DNA of 64,000 nt, from contig CAJLLL010000004.1 in NCBI GenBank assembly GCA_905207485.1, positions 1-64,000 of the forward strand, read 5' to 3'. Below, one piece after another: positions 25,184-33,889 of this stretch; within the stretch, counting starts at the first letter, position 1, and each line of letters begins with the position of its first letter. The notes under the pieces are model-generated. The model ran no database searches. It saw only the letters and a list, made by a program, of their open reading frames with translations, and was not told the origin of the DNA. The DNA is from an uncultured Phascolarctobacterium sp. (lineage in GTDB: Bacteria > Bacillota > Negativicutes > Acidaminococcales > Acidaminococcaceae). Both the position numbers and the translations under genes were made by a program.

Positions 25184-25719
25184 TGGGCTTTATTTTAAAT
25201 CAGCCTGTAATGAAAAAAAACGTCAAATTGAGAGCAGGTAGCAATACTAACTCGGCGTACAAGGCTAACAGGTACGATACAAAAGCTAACTGGACAACGG
25301 CAAATCCAGTTTTAAATAAAGGCGAAATAGTAGTAGAGACAGATGGCGACAAGGCAAAGTTGAAGTGTGGAGACGGTGTTTCTCCATACAACGACCTTGC
25401 CTATATTTATGCCGAAGCAAGTGTATATTTGGGTGAAAATGTAGGCGATATTACGTATGAACTTGTGCAAACGATACCAGCTAATAAGCATTTATTAGAT
25501 GGAACGCAGGAGCTTCGTACTGATAGACCTGCATTGTGGGCTTGGCTTGAACAACACCCCGAATGGTTAAAATCGGAAGATGAATGGCAGAGTATTGCTA
25601 CTAATAATGGTGGAGATTGTGAGTTTTATTCTAAGGGTGATGAATGGTCTAATTTTCGCTATCCTAAAGTAACTGCTACTCATGGAAAATGGCTTGTTGA
25701 ACTTGTAGGAGAGGGGTGA
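25183..25719 (+). CDS. fibre base protein with major-tropism-type N-terminus
   Basis: 178 residues. GTG 25183 overlaps the gpJ stop and has AGGGAG upstream. The segment NPVLNKGEIVVETDGDKAK is the short motif that begins many phage fibres and hyaluronidase-like proteins. It likely docks to gpJ. Function inferred. Confidence 0.6.
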   Translation: MGFILNQPVMKKNVKLRAGSNTNSAYKANRYDTKANWTTANPVLNKGEIVVETDGDKAKLKCGDGVSPYNDLAYIYAEASVYLGENVGDITYELVQTIPANKHLLDGTQELRTDRPALWAWLEQHPEWLKSEDEWQSIATNNGGDCEFYSKGDEWSNFRYPKVTATHGKWLVELVGEG

Positions 25720-25723
25720 TGAA

Positions 25724-26686
25724 TTGGCAAATACACGCTTATTACATAGCTTCGATACCGTAGAAAATTGGAATAGATTTGACCCTACGATAAAACAAGG
25801 CGAACTTATCTTTAAACAGAAAACTAATGGCAAAATAGTCTTAGCTGTTGGTAATTCTTCTGACGGCGTGGTAGCTTCTAAAGCACCTGTTGTTTGGGAC
25901 GAAGATATAGTTCTTGGTTATATTGATACAATTAAATCTACCGCCGAAGAAAACACAAACTCTTTAAATCAAATCGTAGAAACGGCAAATACGAATTTAA
26001 ACGAGTTTATTACAACATCTAAAAATGATATTACTTCTGCGATTAGTGAAGCTAAGGAGTTTATTAATACTAACAGCACAAACATTTCAAATACTATTAA
26101 TACGGCTACCAAGGCATTGAATACAATAGTAGAAGAAGGTACTACTAAGATTACTAACACCGCTGAAAGTGCAGTTGATACGGTTAATTCAACAGTTGAA
26201 ACGGCTAAAAGCGATATTTCTACTGCGTTTGATAATGCTAAAAGCGAGGTTACAGAAACAGTAACTTCTGCTCAAAGCACTATTGACGAAAAGGTAAGTT
26301 CTGCTAAGAGTAGTGTGGACGAAGCTGTAAAAACTGCTACGGGTACGTTAGAAGAAACAGTAACCCAAGCCAAAACAGATATAACTAATACAAGCTCAAA
26401 TGCTACTACGTCTGTAACTTCAACAGTAGAACAAGCTAAAGCAGATTTAACGCAAACATTGCAAACAGCACAAGATAGTATTAATACTGCTGTTGAGAGT
26501 TGTAGTAATGACAAACAGGCTTGCGAAGCATTTAAACAGGAAATACAACAAGTCGCTGATAGCTTAGGCGACCCAATTATAGGTATTTCTTTTGTCGAGG
26601 GTAATTTAGTAATTCAAAAAATGAGCGGTACTAAAGAGAACTTGCCTATTATTACTGATTATGCTTGGAGACAAGCCGCAGAATGA
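25724..26686 (+). CDS. coiled-coil tail fibre shaft protein
   Basis: 320 residues; TTG start after GAGGGGTGA. A short N-terminal docking domain (QGELIFKQKTNGKIV) is followed by about 200 residues of Thr/Ser/Ala/Asn coiled coil with repeated TNT, ETVTSAQ and TVEQAK units. The C-terminal 60 residues form a small tip domain. Composition points to a long trimeric fibre shaft. Confidence 0.7.
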   Translation: MANTRLLHSFDTVENWNRFDPTIKQGELIFKQKTNGKIVLAVGNSSDGVVASKAPVVWDEDIVLGYIDTIKSTAEENTNSLNQIVETANTNLNEFITTSKNDITSAISEAKEFINTNSTNISNTINTATKALNTIVEEGTTKITNTAESAVDTVNSTVETAKSDISTAFDNAKSEVTETVTSAQSTIDEKVSSAKSSVDEAVKTATGTLEETVTQAKTDITNTSSNATTSVTSTVEQAKADLTQTLQTAQDSINTAVESCSNDKQACEAFKQEIQQVADSLGDPIIGISFVEGNLVIQKMSGTKENLPIITDYAWRQAAE

Positions 26687-26705
26687 ATAGAAAGGGGTTA
26701 ATAAT

Positions 26706-27763
26706 TTGGTAACTGAAATTCCAAAACTTATAACTGACGTAAACAAATACTTTCAGTACGAAGGTTCTACTGACCCAACTACGCAAGACGAACTGCAAGC
26801 GTTTATGAAAAACGAACATGGCGTAGTAGAAGCATTGACAAACGCTATTCTCTGGCAGCCGTCTACTGCTTACGCTGTTGGACAAGAAGTGCGTTCTCCG
26901 AATATGCCAGCAGGGTTTAGTGCGATTTGCAAAACGGCAGGTATTAGCGGTACAAACGAGCCAGATTGGGGCGTAGGTGGTACTGACGTAACTGACGCTT
27001 CTTGCGTGTGGACAGTTACGAAAGGTAATATCACAGTAAACGGTGTTGCTCCTGACGAAAATGGTAATATCGAGATTGAGCAGTACACGCCTACTTATGC
27101 GAGTGACGCAGAAGCGATAGCAGGTACGGTAACAAATAAGGCTATGACACCGAAATCTACTGACGCTGTAATTGAAAATATCGGCTACTGGAAACCGAAT
27201 GAAAAGGTAAGCGTTGGTGTTGTTAGGTTTTTGCGTGGTGCTAAGTACGCAGGGTATTATTTGAAATGCACTACGGCTGGCACGACTGGAACTACCGAAC
27301 CGCAGCCTGTACTGGGGGGGTAAACACTGTCTCGTCAGAGTTTACTGACGGCACGGCTAAGTGGCAGGCAATAGGGTTGTTATACGTTTCTGTGGAAGAA
27401 ACGATTAAAGCATTAGATATTAGCAATATAACATATATGTTTAGCGGAAATATAAATTTTACAATAACCCACGAGGCTGTTGATGGAACGGAAAATCTGT
27501 ACTTAAATGCTACTATTCCTTTGCCATCTGGATACATTAGAGGTAAATGTAAATATGTTTTATTGGGTAATGTAGGATATTCTTTTGCCTATGACGGACA
27601 ATCTTATAATGAGACTTGCGATATTCCAGAGAATGTAAATCGGTCTATTCAAAATAATGGCGTTGTTAAGATATTAGTTTGGTCAGAGCAAGGTAGGAGT
27701 GCTACTGTAAATTATAAGGTTACTGCTAACAACGCTTATTACTTTGTGTTTGCAAAAAAATAG
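26706..27763 (+). CDS. tail fibre made by -1 frameshift at seven G
   Basis: TTG start after AAAGGGG. The zero frame gives 205 residues, stopping at TAA 27321 just after CTG GGG GGG. That G7 run (27314-27320) is a canonical G GGG GGG site; the -1 frame continues GGVNTVSSEF and runs to 27763 for a 352-residue product. The protein has two similar modules (WQPSTAYAVGQ and WKPNEKVSVG), and the tip domain shares (T/N)DG(S/T).(K/V)WQ and P(L/I)PSGY motifs with the downstream cassettes. Eight G in the DNA would also open the frame, so phase variation is possible. Confidence 0.65.
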
Positions 27764-27773
27764 GAGTGATTAT

Positions 27774-28448
27774 ATGTATTATATTTTTGACGAAAACGGT
27801 CAGTGTGTATGTTGTTGTAATTATGAACCTGACGCTGACGATATTGGTTCGAGGAACGAAACAGCGGTATTTGATGAAAAGGTTTATACAAACATTGGCT
27901 TATTAATGTTGCAAGACGGCGTAATCGTAGAAATGCCTGAACCACAGCCGAGTACCGAAGAAGTAAATGCACAGAAAGCCAATAAAGCAAGAAGCGAATT
28001 AAGAGCTATGGCACTTAACGCTGTAATGATGAATTTAGCAGGCAACGAACCTTCGGAAATTAAAAATGAATATCAGGCAAAACTTACATCTATCCCTGAC
28101 GAGGTTGCTTTGTATTGCGTAGATGTATTTTCTGTTTGGAGCGCAGATGGCGTAAAGTATGAAGTAAACGATAGAGTACAGTACAATGGCGTTTTGTATA
28201 AAGTGCTTACAGCGCATACCTCACAAGAAAGCTGGAAACCTGACGTTGCACCGAGCTTGTTTGTGAAAGTATTAGTGCAAGAGGGCGAAATCTTAGATTG
28301 GGAGCAGCCGAGCGCAGGTAATGCTTATATGAAAGGCGATAAAGTACGCTACAATGGCAAAGTGTACGAAAGTTTAATTGACAATAATGTATGGTCTCCA
28401 GAGGGTTATCCTGCTGGTTGGCGTGAAATTATAGAAAATGAGGAATGA
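27774..28448 (+). CDS. carbohydrate-binding tail protein
   Basis: 224 residues, ATG after AGGAG. The C-terminal half has two CBM5/12-like modules: NDRVQYNGVLYKVLTAHT with SWKPD, and KGDKVRYNGKVYESL with WSPEGYPAGW. The N-terminal part (YIFDENGQCVC) resembles fibre assembly or tip proteins. It probably helps the phage bind surface polysaccharide. Confidence 0.7.
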   Translation: MYYIFDENGQCVCCCNYEPDADDIGSRNETAVFDEKVYTNIGLLMLQDGVIVEMPEPQPSTEEVNAQKANKARSELRAMALNAVMMNLAGNEPSEIKNEYQAKLTSIPDEVALYCVDVFSVWSADGVKYEVNDRVQYNGVLYKVLTAHTSQESWKPDVAPSLFVKVLVQEGEILDWEQPSAGNAYMKGDKVRYNGKVYESLIDNNVWSPEGYPAGWREIIENEE

Positions 28449-28451
28449 TAT

Positions 28452-28966
28452 ATGAATATTGAGAATGTACAACTGCAAACTGGGGGGGTAAAAGCCTAAC
28501 CAGAGCAACTAATGGCATAAATGACGGAAGCGCAGTTTGGCAACTGTGTCGATATGACGAAGCGCAAACATTTGCAGGTAAAACCCTAAATGATTTAATG
28601 GAAATGGTTGTTGGGGTAGTTACTGACCCAAAGGTTTATAATGGGCAAATTTATATCAGCGAGCCGTCTACTCAATGGCAAATACCTATACCAGAAGGAG
28701 TAGATATTAAGAACTGTGTATTTTCGATTGATGATACGCAGTATGGTTACGCTGTTAGTGGGCATAATTATGGTGACGCTGACCAATCCGATTATAGGTT
28801 AAATTGGTCTTATGCTACCGTAACTACTGATAATATAGACCAAGATACTGGCATAATACATTTTCCAAAACAGACATTAGGCACAGGACGTATAAAGGTA
28901 GAAGTAATTTATATGGATTATGACGGTAGGTTTTATATAAATTATCACATTAATGTCTATGGATAA
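28452..28966 (+). CDS. fibre tip cassette 1 (leader plus -1 frame)
   Basis: A leader starting at ATG 28452 (MNIENVQLQTGG) stops at TAA 28497. Seven G (28482-28488) allow a -1 shift into an open frame that gives NGINDGSAVWQLCRYDEA and about 150 more residues. That part has no start of its own upstream of ATG 28598, which would remove the conserved NDGS..WQ segment. It may be made by slippage or serve as a silent donor for the fibre gene. Confidence 0.5.
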
Positions 28967-29028
28967 TTAGTCCTGCTTCGCTATTCGTCATTTACGCTAA
29001 CATATATCTAAATCAAGGAGTTGTGTAT

Positions 29029-29076
29029 ATGTATAAAGTACAAATGAGTTATGGGGGGGTAAATCCCCTCTTTTAA
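29029..29076 (+). CDS. 15-codon leader peptide with G7 run, cassette 2
   Basis: ATG has AAGGAG at good spacing, then MYKVQMSYGGVNPLF and stop. GGGGGGG is at 29053-29059. Its peptide resembles the other cassette leaders (MYNVRLGIGG, MRKMIVYCGGG). Confidence 0.4.
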   Translation: MYKVQMSYGGVNPLF

Positions 29077-29116
29077 TTAAACATAGGGTAATACTCCCCA
29101 GAAAGGAGTATGCTTT

Positions 29117-29494
29117 ATGGCAAATGTAAACGACAATAGCGTTGTATGGCAAGTTTGCAGATATGATGAAGCCCAAACTTTGGGTGGGAAAACTGCTTCC
29201 GAAATTTTATCTCCAATTAAAGTGCAGCAGGTTCAAATATTTACTGGGAGTGTAGCAATAGGCAGTTCTAACAAAGGTAGCTACCAAACGGGAGATATTC
29301 CTTTGCCGAGCGGATATAGCCGTACCCAATGTAAATATTGGATTTCTCATCAGCCAGTATCGTTTAGCAATTACGGTAGTAAAACGATATATCCCGAAGG
29401 TATAGACCAATCTACTGGACATATTAACTCGAATGGTGGAACTGGTGGTTCTGGTAGCGGTCAGAGTTTCTACATATTATTTGCTGTAAAATAA
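29117..29494 (+). CDS. fibre tip cassette 2
   Basis: 125 residues; ATG with AAAGGAG. Begins MANVNDNSVVWQVCRYDEAQ and contains IPLPSGYSRTQC, the motif shared by all cassettes and by the fibre tip at 27320-27763. Ends in a beta-rich aromatic stretch ending FAVK. Confidence 0.6.
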   Translation: MANVNDNSVVWQVCRYDEAQTLGGKTASEILSPIKVQQVQIFTGSVAIGSSNKGSYQTGDIPLPSGYSRTQCKYWISHQPVSFSNYGSKTIYPEGIDQSTGHINSNGGTGGSGSGQSFYILFAVK

Positions 29495-29547
29495 AACTAT
29501 GCTTCGCTAAAGTCGTTTACAGGACATCAACGTAAAGGAGAATGTGT

Positions 29548-29595
29548 ATGTACAATGTACGTTTAGGTATTGGGGGGGTACTGCCCTTCAAATAG
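29548..29595 (+). CDS. 15-codon leader peptide with G7 run, cassette 3
   Basis: ATG after AAAGGAG; encodes MYNVRLGIGGVLPFK. GGGGGGG is at 29572-29578. Same length and architecture as the leader of cassette 2. Confidence 0.4.
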   Translation: MYNVRLGIGGVLPFK

Positions 29596-29635
29596 TAGTT
29601 ATTAATGGTGGCATTACCGAAAGGTGGTGCTATTA

Positions 29636-30040
29636 ATGGCTGCAACTGTAAATGACGGGTCTGTCAAATGGCAGGCTATAAAATTTAGCGAAGCAGACAC
29701 TTTAGGCGGTTTAACGGTAGCAGATATTAAATCACAAGCGATAAGCGGTAAAGTAGTACAAATGAAAGGTTTATATGGTAATGTTACTCTTAGCACCCAA
29801 GGAACAAAGTCATATACTATTCCTATACCTTCTGGGTATTCGAGAAGTCAGTGTGTTTATATAATATCAGAAGAATACAAAGAAATGGGTAGTGATGATT
29901 CTGTTTATGCAAGCATAGAAACAACATGGGCAAGCGTAAATCAATCTACGGGCGTAATAACTGCTACTATTGGTGGGAGAAATTCGGAATACTATAATGT
30001 TTCTATTGTTGTTCGGTATATGGTATATGCTGCAAAATAA
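29636..30040 (+). CDS. fibre tip cassette 3
   Basis: 134 residues from ATG 29636, AAAGGTGG upstream. Begins MAATVNDGSVKWQAIKF and contains IPIPSGYSRSQC. The C-terminal residues end YMVYAAK. Confidence 0.6.
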   Translation: MAATVNDGSVKWQAIKFSEADTLGGLTVADIKSQAISGKVVQMKGLYGNVTLSTQGTKSYTIPIPSGYSRSQCVYIISEEYKEMGSDDSVYASIETTWASVNQSTGVITATIGGRNSEYYNVSIVVRYMVYAAK

Positions 30041-30125
30041 TTAGCCCCTAAAGCTGTTCTGCTGTTGGCGAAAGCCGACCTTGACTATTTATAGTCTTGT
30101 TGCGCATAGAAAGGACGAATGGATT

Positions 30126-30221
30126 ATGCGTAAAATGATTGTGTATTGTGGGGGGGGTAATGCTCTCTTAACAATAGACTTAGCTATGAGCGTTACCAAA
30201 GTAGGTGATTGCCGTGGCTAA
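30126..30221 (+). CDS. leader peptide with G8 run, cassette 4
   Basis: ATG with AAAGGA upstream; begins MRKMIVYCGGG. Eight G (30150-30157) instead of seven keep the reading frame open for 31 codons so that its stop overlaps the start of cassette 4, which would allow translational coupling. Confidence 0.4.
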   Translation: MRKMIVYCGGGNALLTIDLAMSVTKVGDCRG

Positions 30222-30600
30222 TGTTAAAGATGGCTCTGTTACTTGGAGCATAGAAAACATATACAACGCAGGACAGTTAAACGGACTAACAGCCGAACAA
30301 ATAAAAGGGCAAGTAAACGTGCCAGTTAAAGGTGTAACATATGTTGTAGGAACATTGAATTTAACCGTTACATCATATGAAAGACTTTCAGGTCAAATCC
30401 CTCTACCAAGTGGTTTTTCTGATAGAAGCAAGTGTAAGGCGTGGATTAGTGACTTTACCTATAATCATAATTACGATAGTACGACTAAGGTTACTTGGGA
30501 AAATATAGACCAAAGCAATCAGTCTTTGTCGTTATATGTAAAAAACGGGCAAGGTACTTCGTCAAAAAGCGTAAAATATATTTTGTGGTGCTGGAAATAA
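30214..30600 (+). CDS. fibre tip cassette 4
   Basis: 128 residues. GTG 30214 is preferred over GTG 30205 since the product then starts MANVKDGSVTW like its relatives and GTAGGTGA is nearby. Contains IPLPSGFSDRSKC. Confidence 0.6.
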   Translation: MANVKDGSVTWSIENIYNAGQLNGLTAEQIKGQVNVPVKGVTYVVGTLNLTVTSYERLSGQIPLPSGFSDRSKCKAWISDFTYNHNYDSTTKVTWENIDQSNQSLSLYVKNGQGTSSKSVKYILWCWK

Positions 30601-30654
30601 AATAATCTCGCAAAGCTGTTCTCGTTGTGTATGCTATACGAAAGGAGTTTTTGC

Positions 30655-31026
30655 ATGGCAACAGTAAACGACGGAACAGCAAAATGGGAATTATATGGTT
30701 TTAGTGGCGATTTAGACTTAGAAAATTTAAAAAGTATAGTAAATACAAAATCAGATGTTTATGTTGGGTATGGTACTTTTACAAATGAAGTAACAGTCCC
30801 TTTGCCCAGCGGGTATAGCAGAAGCCAATGTAAAATTTTATATGCGCCAATAAGCACATCTAAAAATACTACTTATGGAGCTGAGTATTTTAGATACTGT
30901 ACAATAAACCAAAGTACAGGTCAACTCATAGGTTTTGTGGGGTTTGACGGAGATTTACGCCAGCAGTCAACTATACGTGATGATTATTCTTCTAATTATG
31001 CTTATCTGATTATCGCTGTAAAATAA
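30655..31026 (+). CDS. fibre tip cassette 5
   Basis: 123 residues from ATG 30655 with AAAGGAG. Begins MATVNDGTAKWELYGF and contains VPLPSGYSRSQC. No G-run leader precedes it; a leader-like mini-ORF instead follows it at 31071. Confidence 0.6.
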   Translation: MATVNDGTAKWELYGFSGDLDLENLKSIVNTKSDVYVGYGTFTNEVTVPLPSGYSRSQCKILYAPISTSKNTTYGAEYFRYCTINQSTGQLIGFVGFDGDLRQQSTIRDDYSSNYAYLIIAVK

Positions 31027-31031
31027 AAAGA

Positions 31032-31123
31032 AATAGACCCTAAGCCAGTGTAGAAAGAAGTGATAACTCAATGTACAAAATTGTGGAAAGGAATGTACAA
31101 GATTATTAGGCTTGGGGTCTATT
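31032..31123 (+). terminator. long inverted repeat around a 12-codon mini-ORF
   Basis: AATAGACCCTAAGCC (31032-31046) is complementary to 31109-31123 with one G-U pair. Between the arms lies ATG 31071 encoding MYKIVERNVQDY, similar at its start to the cassette leaders. No T run follows, so this may be a processing or boundary element rather than a simple terminator. Confidence 0.5.
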
Positions 31124-31195
31124 CACAGTATTAAGTTGTAAGAAGTGGTGTTTAGTTGGCTAAGTCACGATAGCCATGTATTTGAATGTTTAATA

Positions 31196-31918
31196 TTACT
31201 TAGTTGTAGGGTTTACGAATTTCAGATTAGTAAAATCTGCAAGGTTCATATTTACGGCTTTCGCAAACTTTTCGGCTTCTTCAATCGACAAGCTATCTAT
31301 TTTGGTGTGCCCAGTAATTACAGCTATCAATATTGATGTATCAAGGTTATATTCGGTAGCTAAGGCATAAAGATTGCGCTTTGTCGCTTGAAAGGCTTTG
31401 TAAATAGGAGAGTAGATTAACGCTTTACCTTTAACATTTCCTACGGAAAAGTTGCCCTGTTCCTCTACCAAAAACTTTTTGCCAAAAAGAGGGCTATAAC
31501 CATAGTTTTCTTTATCAGTAGATACTTCAATTTGGTTGATAATCATAGTGATTAAATCTTCGTCAAGTTTAAGGTGTCGTTGATGAGCCTGTTTAAGTAA
31601 GTTCATAGTGTAAGTTACTGGTTCTCTAAAAGCGTTATCCCTAAACACAGGGGTTACAGGGCTTCTACCTGTTTGTTCTTCAAACTGCCTGTCCAGATAA
31701 CCAAACAGAGCACCAAGGAAGTAAGTAGTTTTCATCAAGTTTTGTTCCAATATATCACCAATCCTTTCAAGTTGTTGTAAGATAAGTTTTTCTGCCCAAA
31801 CTGGTGGCTTTACGGTTTCAGCTTCCCACCGCTGTACATTACGAAGAGGAATGTCGAACAGTTTAGCCATTTGGGTCTGATTTAAACCTGCTCTTATACG
31901 AGCTTCACGAATATTCAT
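31196..31918 (-). CDS. XRE-type repressor A with own operators
   Basis: 240 residues. The N-terminal helix-turn-helix is clear (LNQTQMAKLFDIPLRNVQRW, residues 13-32); the rest is helical and shared with the neighbour at 32097. It reads left against the late genes. Its promoter overlaps two palindromes with GCGAC/GTCGC arms, so it is probably autoregulated. Target beyond itself unknown; roles in immunity to other phages or in choosing fibre or lysis expression are possible. Confidence 0.75.
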   Translation of the reverse strand: MNIREARIRAGLNQTQMAKLFDIPLRNVQRWEAETVKPPVWAEKLILQQLERIGDILEQNLMKTTYFLGALFGYLDRQFEEQTGRSPVTPVFRDNAFREPVTYTMNLLKQAHQRHLKLDEDLITMIINQIEVSTDKENYGYSPLFGKKFLVEEQGNFSVGNVKGKALIYSPIYKAFQATKRNLYALATEYNLDTSILIAVITGHTKIDSLSIEEAEKFAKAVNMNLADFTNLKFVNPTTK

Positions 31919-31940
31919 GTTTTGGTATACCTCTGCATTT

Positions 31941-31998
31941 TACGACATTGTGTCGCATTTCTTATCTTTATTATAGCGACAATTTGTCGCAAAGTCAA
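31941..31998 (-). promoter_or_regulatory. promoter and operators of repressor A
   Basis: On the minus strand TTGACT (31998-31993), a 17-base spacer and TATAAT (31975-31970). The spacer holds a perfect palindrome GCGACAATTTGTCGC (31976-31990). A second, imperfect copy with the same arms lies at 31941-31956 just downstream of the start site. Confidence 0.85.
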
Positions 31999-32022
31999 GA
32001 GATTTTATATAGAGTTTTATGT

Positions 32023-32059
32023 CAAAAAAAATAAACACCCCGCAAAACGCAGGGTGTTT
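32023..32059 (-). terminator. terminator of repressor B
   Basis: Stem AAACACCC/GGGTGTTT with a GC-rich inner loop, followed in the minus direction by a long T run. Confidence 0.8.
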
Positions 32060-32096
32060 GGTTTGTTAGTTAGCAATTTCGTCGATATTATACCTT

Positions 32097-32831
32097 TTAT
32101 CTCTCGATATGTTTTGGTTCGTTGGGTATACTAACTTCTCTGCGTAAATAATCAGGAGTACAACGCAGATAGTCAGCTAATTTTTGGAGTTGTTCGCCAG
32201 TCATATTTACTGGATTTAGTTGACCGCAGAGTATTCTAATAACTTCTTCTTCGTTAAAGCCACTGTATTGTAGCATATCATATACATTTCTATTGGTATC
32301 ACGAAGTCTAAGCATAATTCTACCTGCGCTTCTGTTCATACCCATAATACGAGCAAATTGAAAGCTGTCTACGAAGAATGTAGGGTAGTTGTTAAATTTT
32401 ATCTTATCGCTATCTTTGGCTTCGTAATCTTCAAAATTTACATAGCCCATTAATAAAGCTATGAAATCTTGGTCTGGGTGAATATCGTAGTGTTTTATTC
32501 CGTTCATTAATTTGAGTAGTGCGCCAATAGGGTCTTTATCCGAGAGGGCATGGATATTATCAGGAATAGCTTCCCAGTTACGATTATCTACAAACAGACT
32601 TTCAATATAACCATACAGGTAGCCTAAAATTTTTGCGTCTAAGTTTTGTTTTGCTTCCACTTTTTTTACCAACCTTTCCAACTCTTTGATGATTAGTTCT
32701 TTCGCCCATGGAGTAGGGTTTGCTTCGCCAGTTTCCCAGCGTTCAATGTTACGTAGCGGTATATTAAACAGCTTGGACATTTTAGCTTGTGATAACTTGG
32801 CTTTTAATCTTAGTTCTTTAATTTCATTCAT
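32097..32831 (-). CDS. XRE-type repressor B, paralogue of A
   Basis: 244 residues. HTH segment LSQAKMSKLFNIPLRNIERW aligns with repressor A, and both share the WE.....PP/TPWA linker. The C-terminal regions differ more, with a final small domain (LQKLADYLRCTPDYL) resembling a second HTH or dimer domain. Its operators are unrelated in sequence to those of A. Confidence 0.75.
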   Translation of the reverse strand: MNEIKELRLKAKLSQAKMSKLFNIPLRNIERWETGEANPTPWAKELIIKELERLVKKVEAKQNLDAKILGYLYGYIESLFVDNRNWEAIPDNIHALSDKDPIGALLKLMNGIKHYDIHPDQDFIALLMGYVNFEDYEAKDSDKIKFNNYPTFFVDSFQFARIMGMNRSAGRIMLRLRDTNRNVYDMLQYSGFNEEEVIRILCGQLNPVNMTGEQLQKLADYLRCTPDYLRREVSIPNEPKHIER

Positions 32832-32886
32832 GGTATACCACCTTTACACCGTCACTTTACTACAACAGGTTGTAGAGTGGGAGATT

Positions 32887-32945
32887 TACCGTCTCCGTGT
32901 CGGTATCTTTACTTGTATTATACCGTCATTGTGGCGGTATGTCAA
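32887..32945 (-). promoter_or_regulatory. promoter and operators of repressor B
   Basis: Minus strand TTGACA (32945-32940), 17-base spacer, TATAAT (32922-32917). Two 19-bp sites with TACCG/CGGTA arms lie at 32921-32939 (over the spacer) and 32887-32905 (downstream). A further palindrome CTACAACAGGTTGTAG-like lies at 32859-32874. Confidence 0.85.
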
Positions 32946-32975
32946 TACCTTGTTTTGATATAAAGCGAAAATTGC

Positions 32976-33010
32976 AAAAAAAATACTCCCGCCAAACGCA
33001 CAGCAGGAGT
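32976..33010 (-). terminator. terminator of the gene at 33138
   Basis: ACTCCTGC/GCGGGAGT stem followed in the minus direction by a run of T. Confidence 0.7.
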
Positions 33011-33137
33011 GTTGGAAAAAGAGTAACCCAACAGCAAAGCAACAGAAATAAAATAAAAAACTAAAGAGAATGTCCTTATCCAAAAGGGATTGATAAGGCA
33101 CATATATTATACAATACTTTTATGGGTTTGACGAGAG

Positions 33138-33443
33138 TTAAATGATGGAGTTTTGCATAACCAAAGCGGTTAAAAGCTCGTCTAATGTTAGCGTAATCAT
33201 CTTTTCATCTGGACGTAGAGTAGCCTTAAACTTTCTAATAAGTTCACGTTCTTCGGGTTCGTCGTCTAATTGTTCGCAGACAGTATAGTCAACGATTATG
33301 TTAATATTATACTTTGGTAAATATCTATATACGGCGTACACAAAAGCGTTTCTACCAAAAGTTTCTATATCTTCGTGAACGTCTGCGATTAAGTCAGAAC
33401 ACTCGTAAGAAATATTACCGTGTCCTTCAACGTAAATAGCCAT
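33138..33443 (-). CDS. hypothetical protein (101 aa)
   Basis: Acidic protein reading left, third of the three leftward genes. The central segment and C-terminal helix (MITLTLDELLTALVMQ) have no clear family. It could be a small regulator or immunity protein expressed in the lysogen with the repressors; this is inference from strand and place. Confidence 0.5.
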   Translation of the reverse strand: MAIYVEGHGNISYECSDLIADVHEDIETFGRNAFVYAVYRYLPKYNINIIVDYTVCEQLDDEPEERELIRKFKATLRPDEKMITLTLDELLTALVMQNSII

Positions 33444-33508
33444 AATACACTCACCTTTATATTTTTATTATTTAACAATTATAACAACAATTATAACATA
33501 AGTAGGAG

Positions 33509-33889
33509 TTGGTAGCAACGGAGACAATTATACAAATAGCTATCGGGATAGCCATATCTGTGCTATCAGCAACGCTTTTAAATTTTATTAAAGAATGGAA
33601 AGCAGACAAAAAAGAAAGAGAAGCCAATCGTGAGAAGTTAGAAGAACGTGTAGAGTGTATTGCACAAGCGCAAATTGAATTACTTGGTAAGCAGATTGAA
33701 GATGGGTTCTATTATTATACAGAATGTGGTTTTATACCTGCTGATAAGTTAGCGCAAATTCGACAGCTTTACGAAGTGTACCATAGGCTTGGTGGTAATG
33801 GCGTACGAACTATGGAAGTAGAAAAACTTGAAGAATTACCAAACAGCCCCGATTTGATAGGAGAGCGCAGGCATGAAAAAGATAACTGA
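33509..33889 (+). CDS. membrane-anchored coiled-coil protein, holin-associated
   Basis: 126 residues. One N-terminal membrane segment (IIQIAIGIAISVLSATLLNF) and a long charged coiled coil. TTG 33509 is very close to AGGAG, so a start slightly downstream is possible. Starts the lysis cluster and overlaps the next gene. Confidence 0.55.
   Translation: MVATETIIQIAIGIAISVLSATLLNFIKEWKADKKEREANREKLEERVECIAQAQIELLGKQIEDGFYYYTECGFIPADKLAQIRQLYEVYHRLGGNGVRTMEVEKLEELPNSPDLIGERRHEKDN

Noticed and set aside
27312..30157. Site-specific inversion (shufflon) of the fibre cassettes
   Set aside because: All cassettes face the same way, no inverted crossover sites and no recombinase gene in the window.
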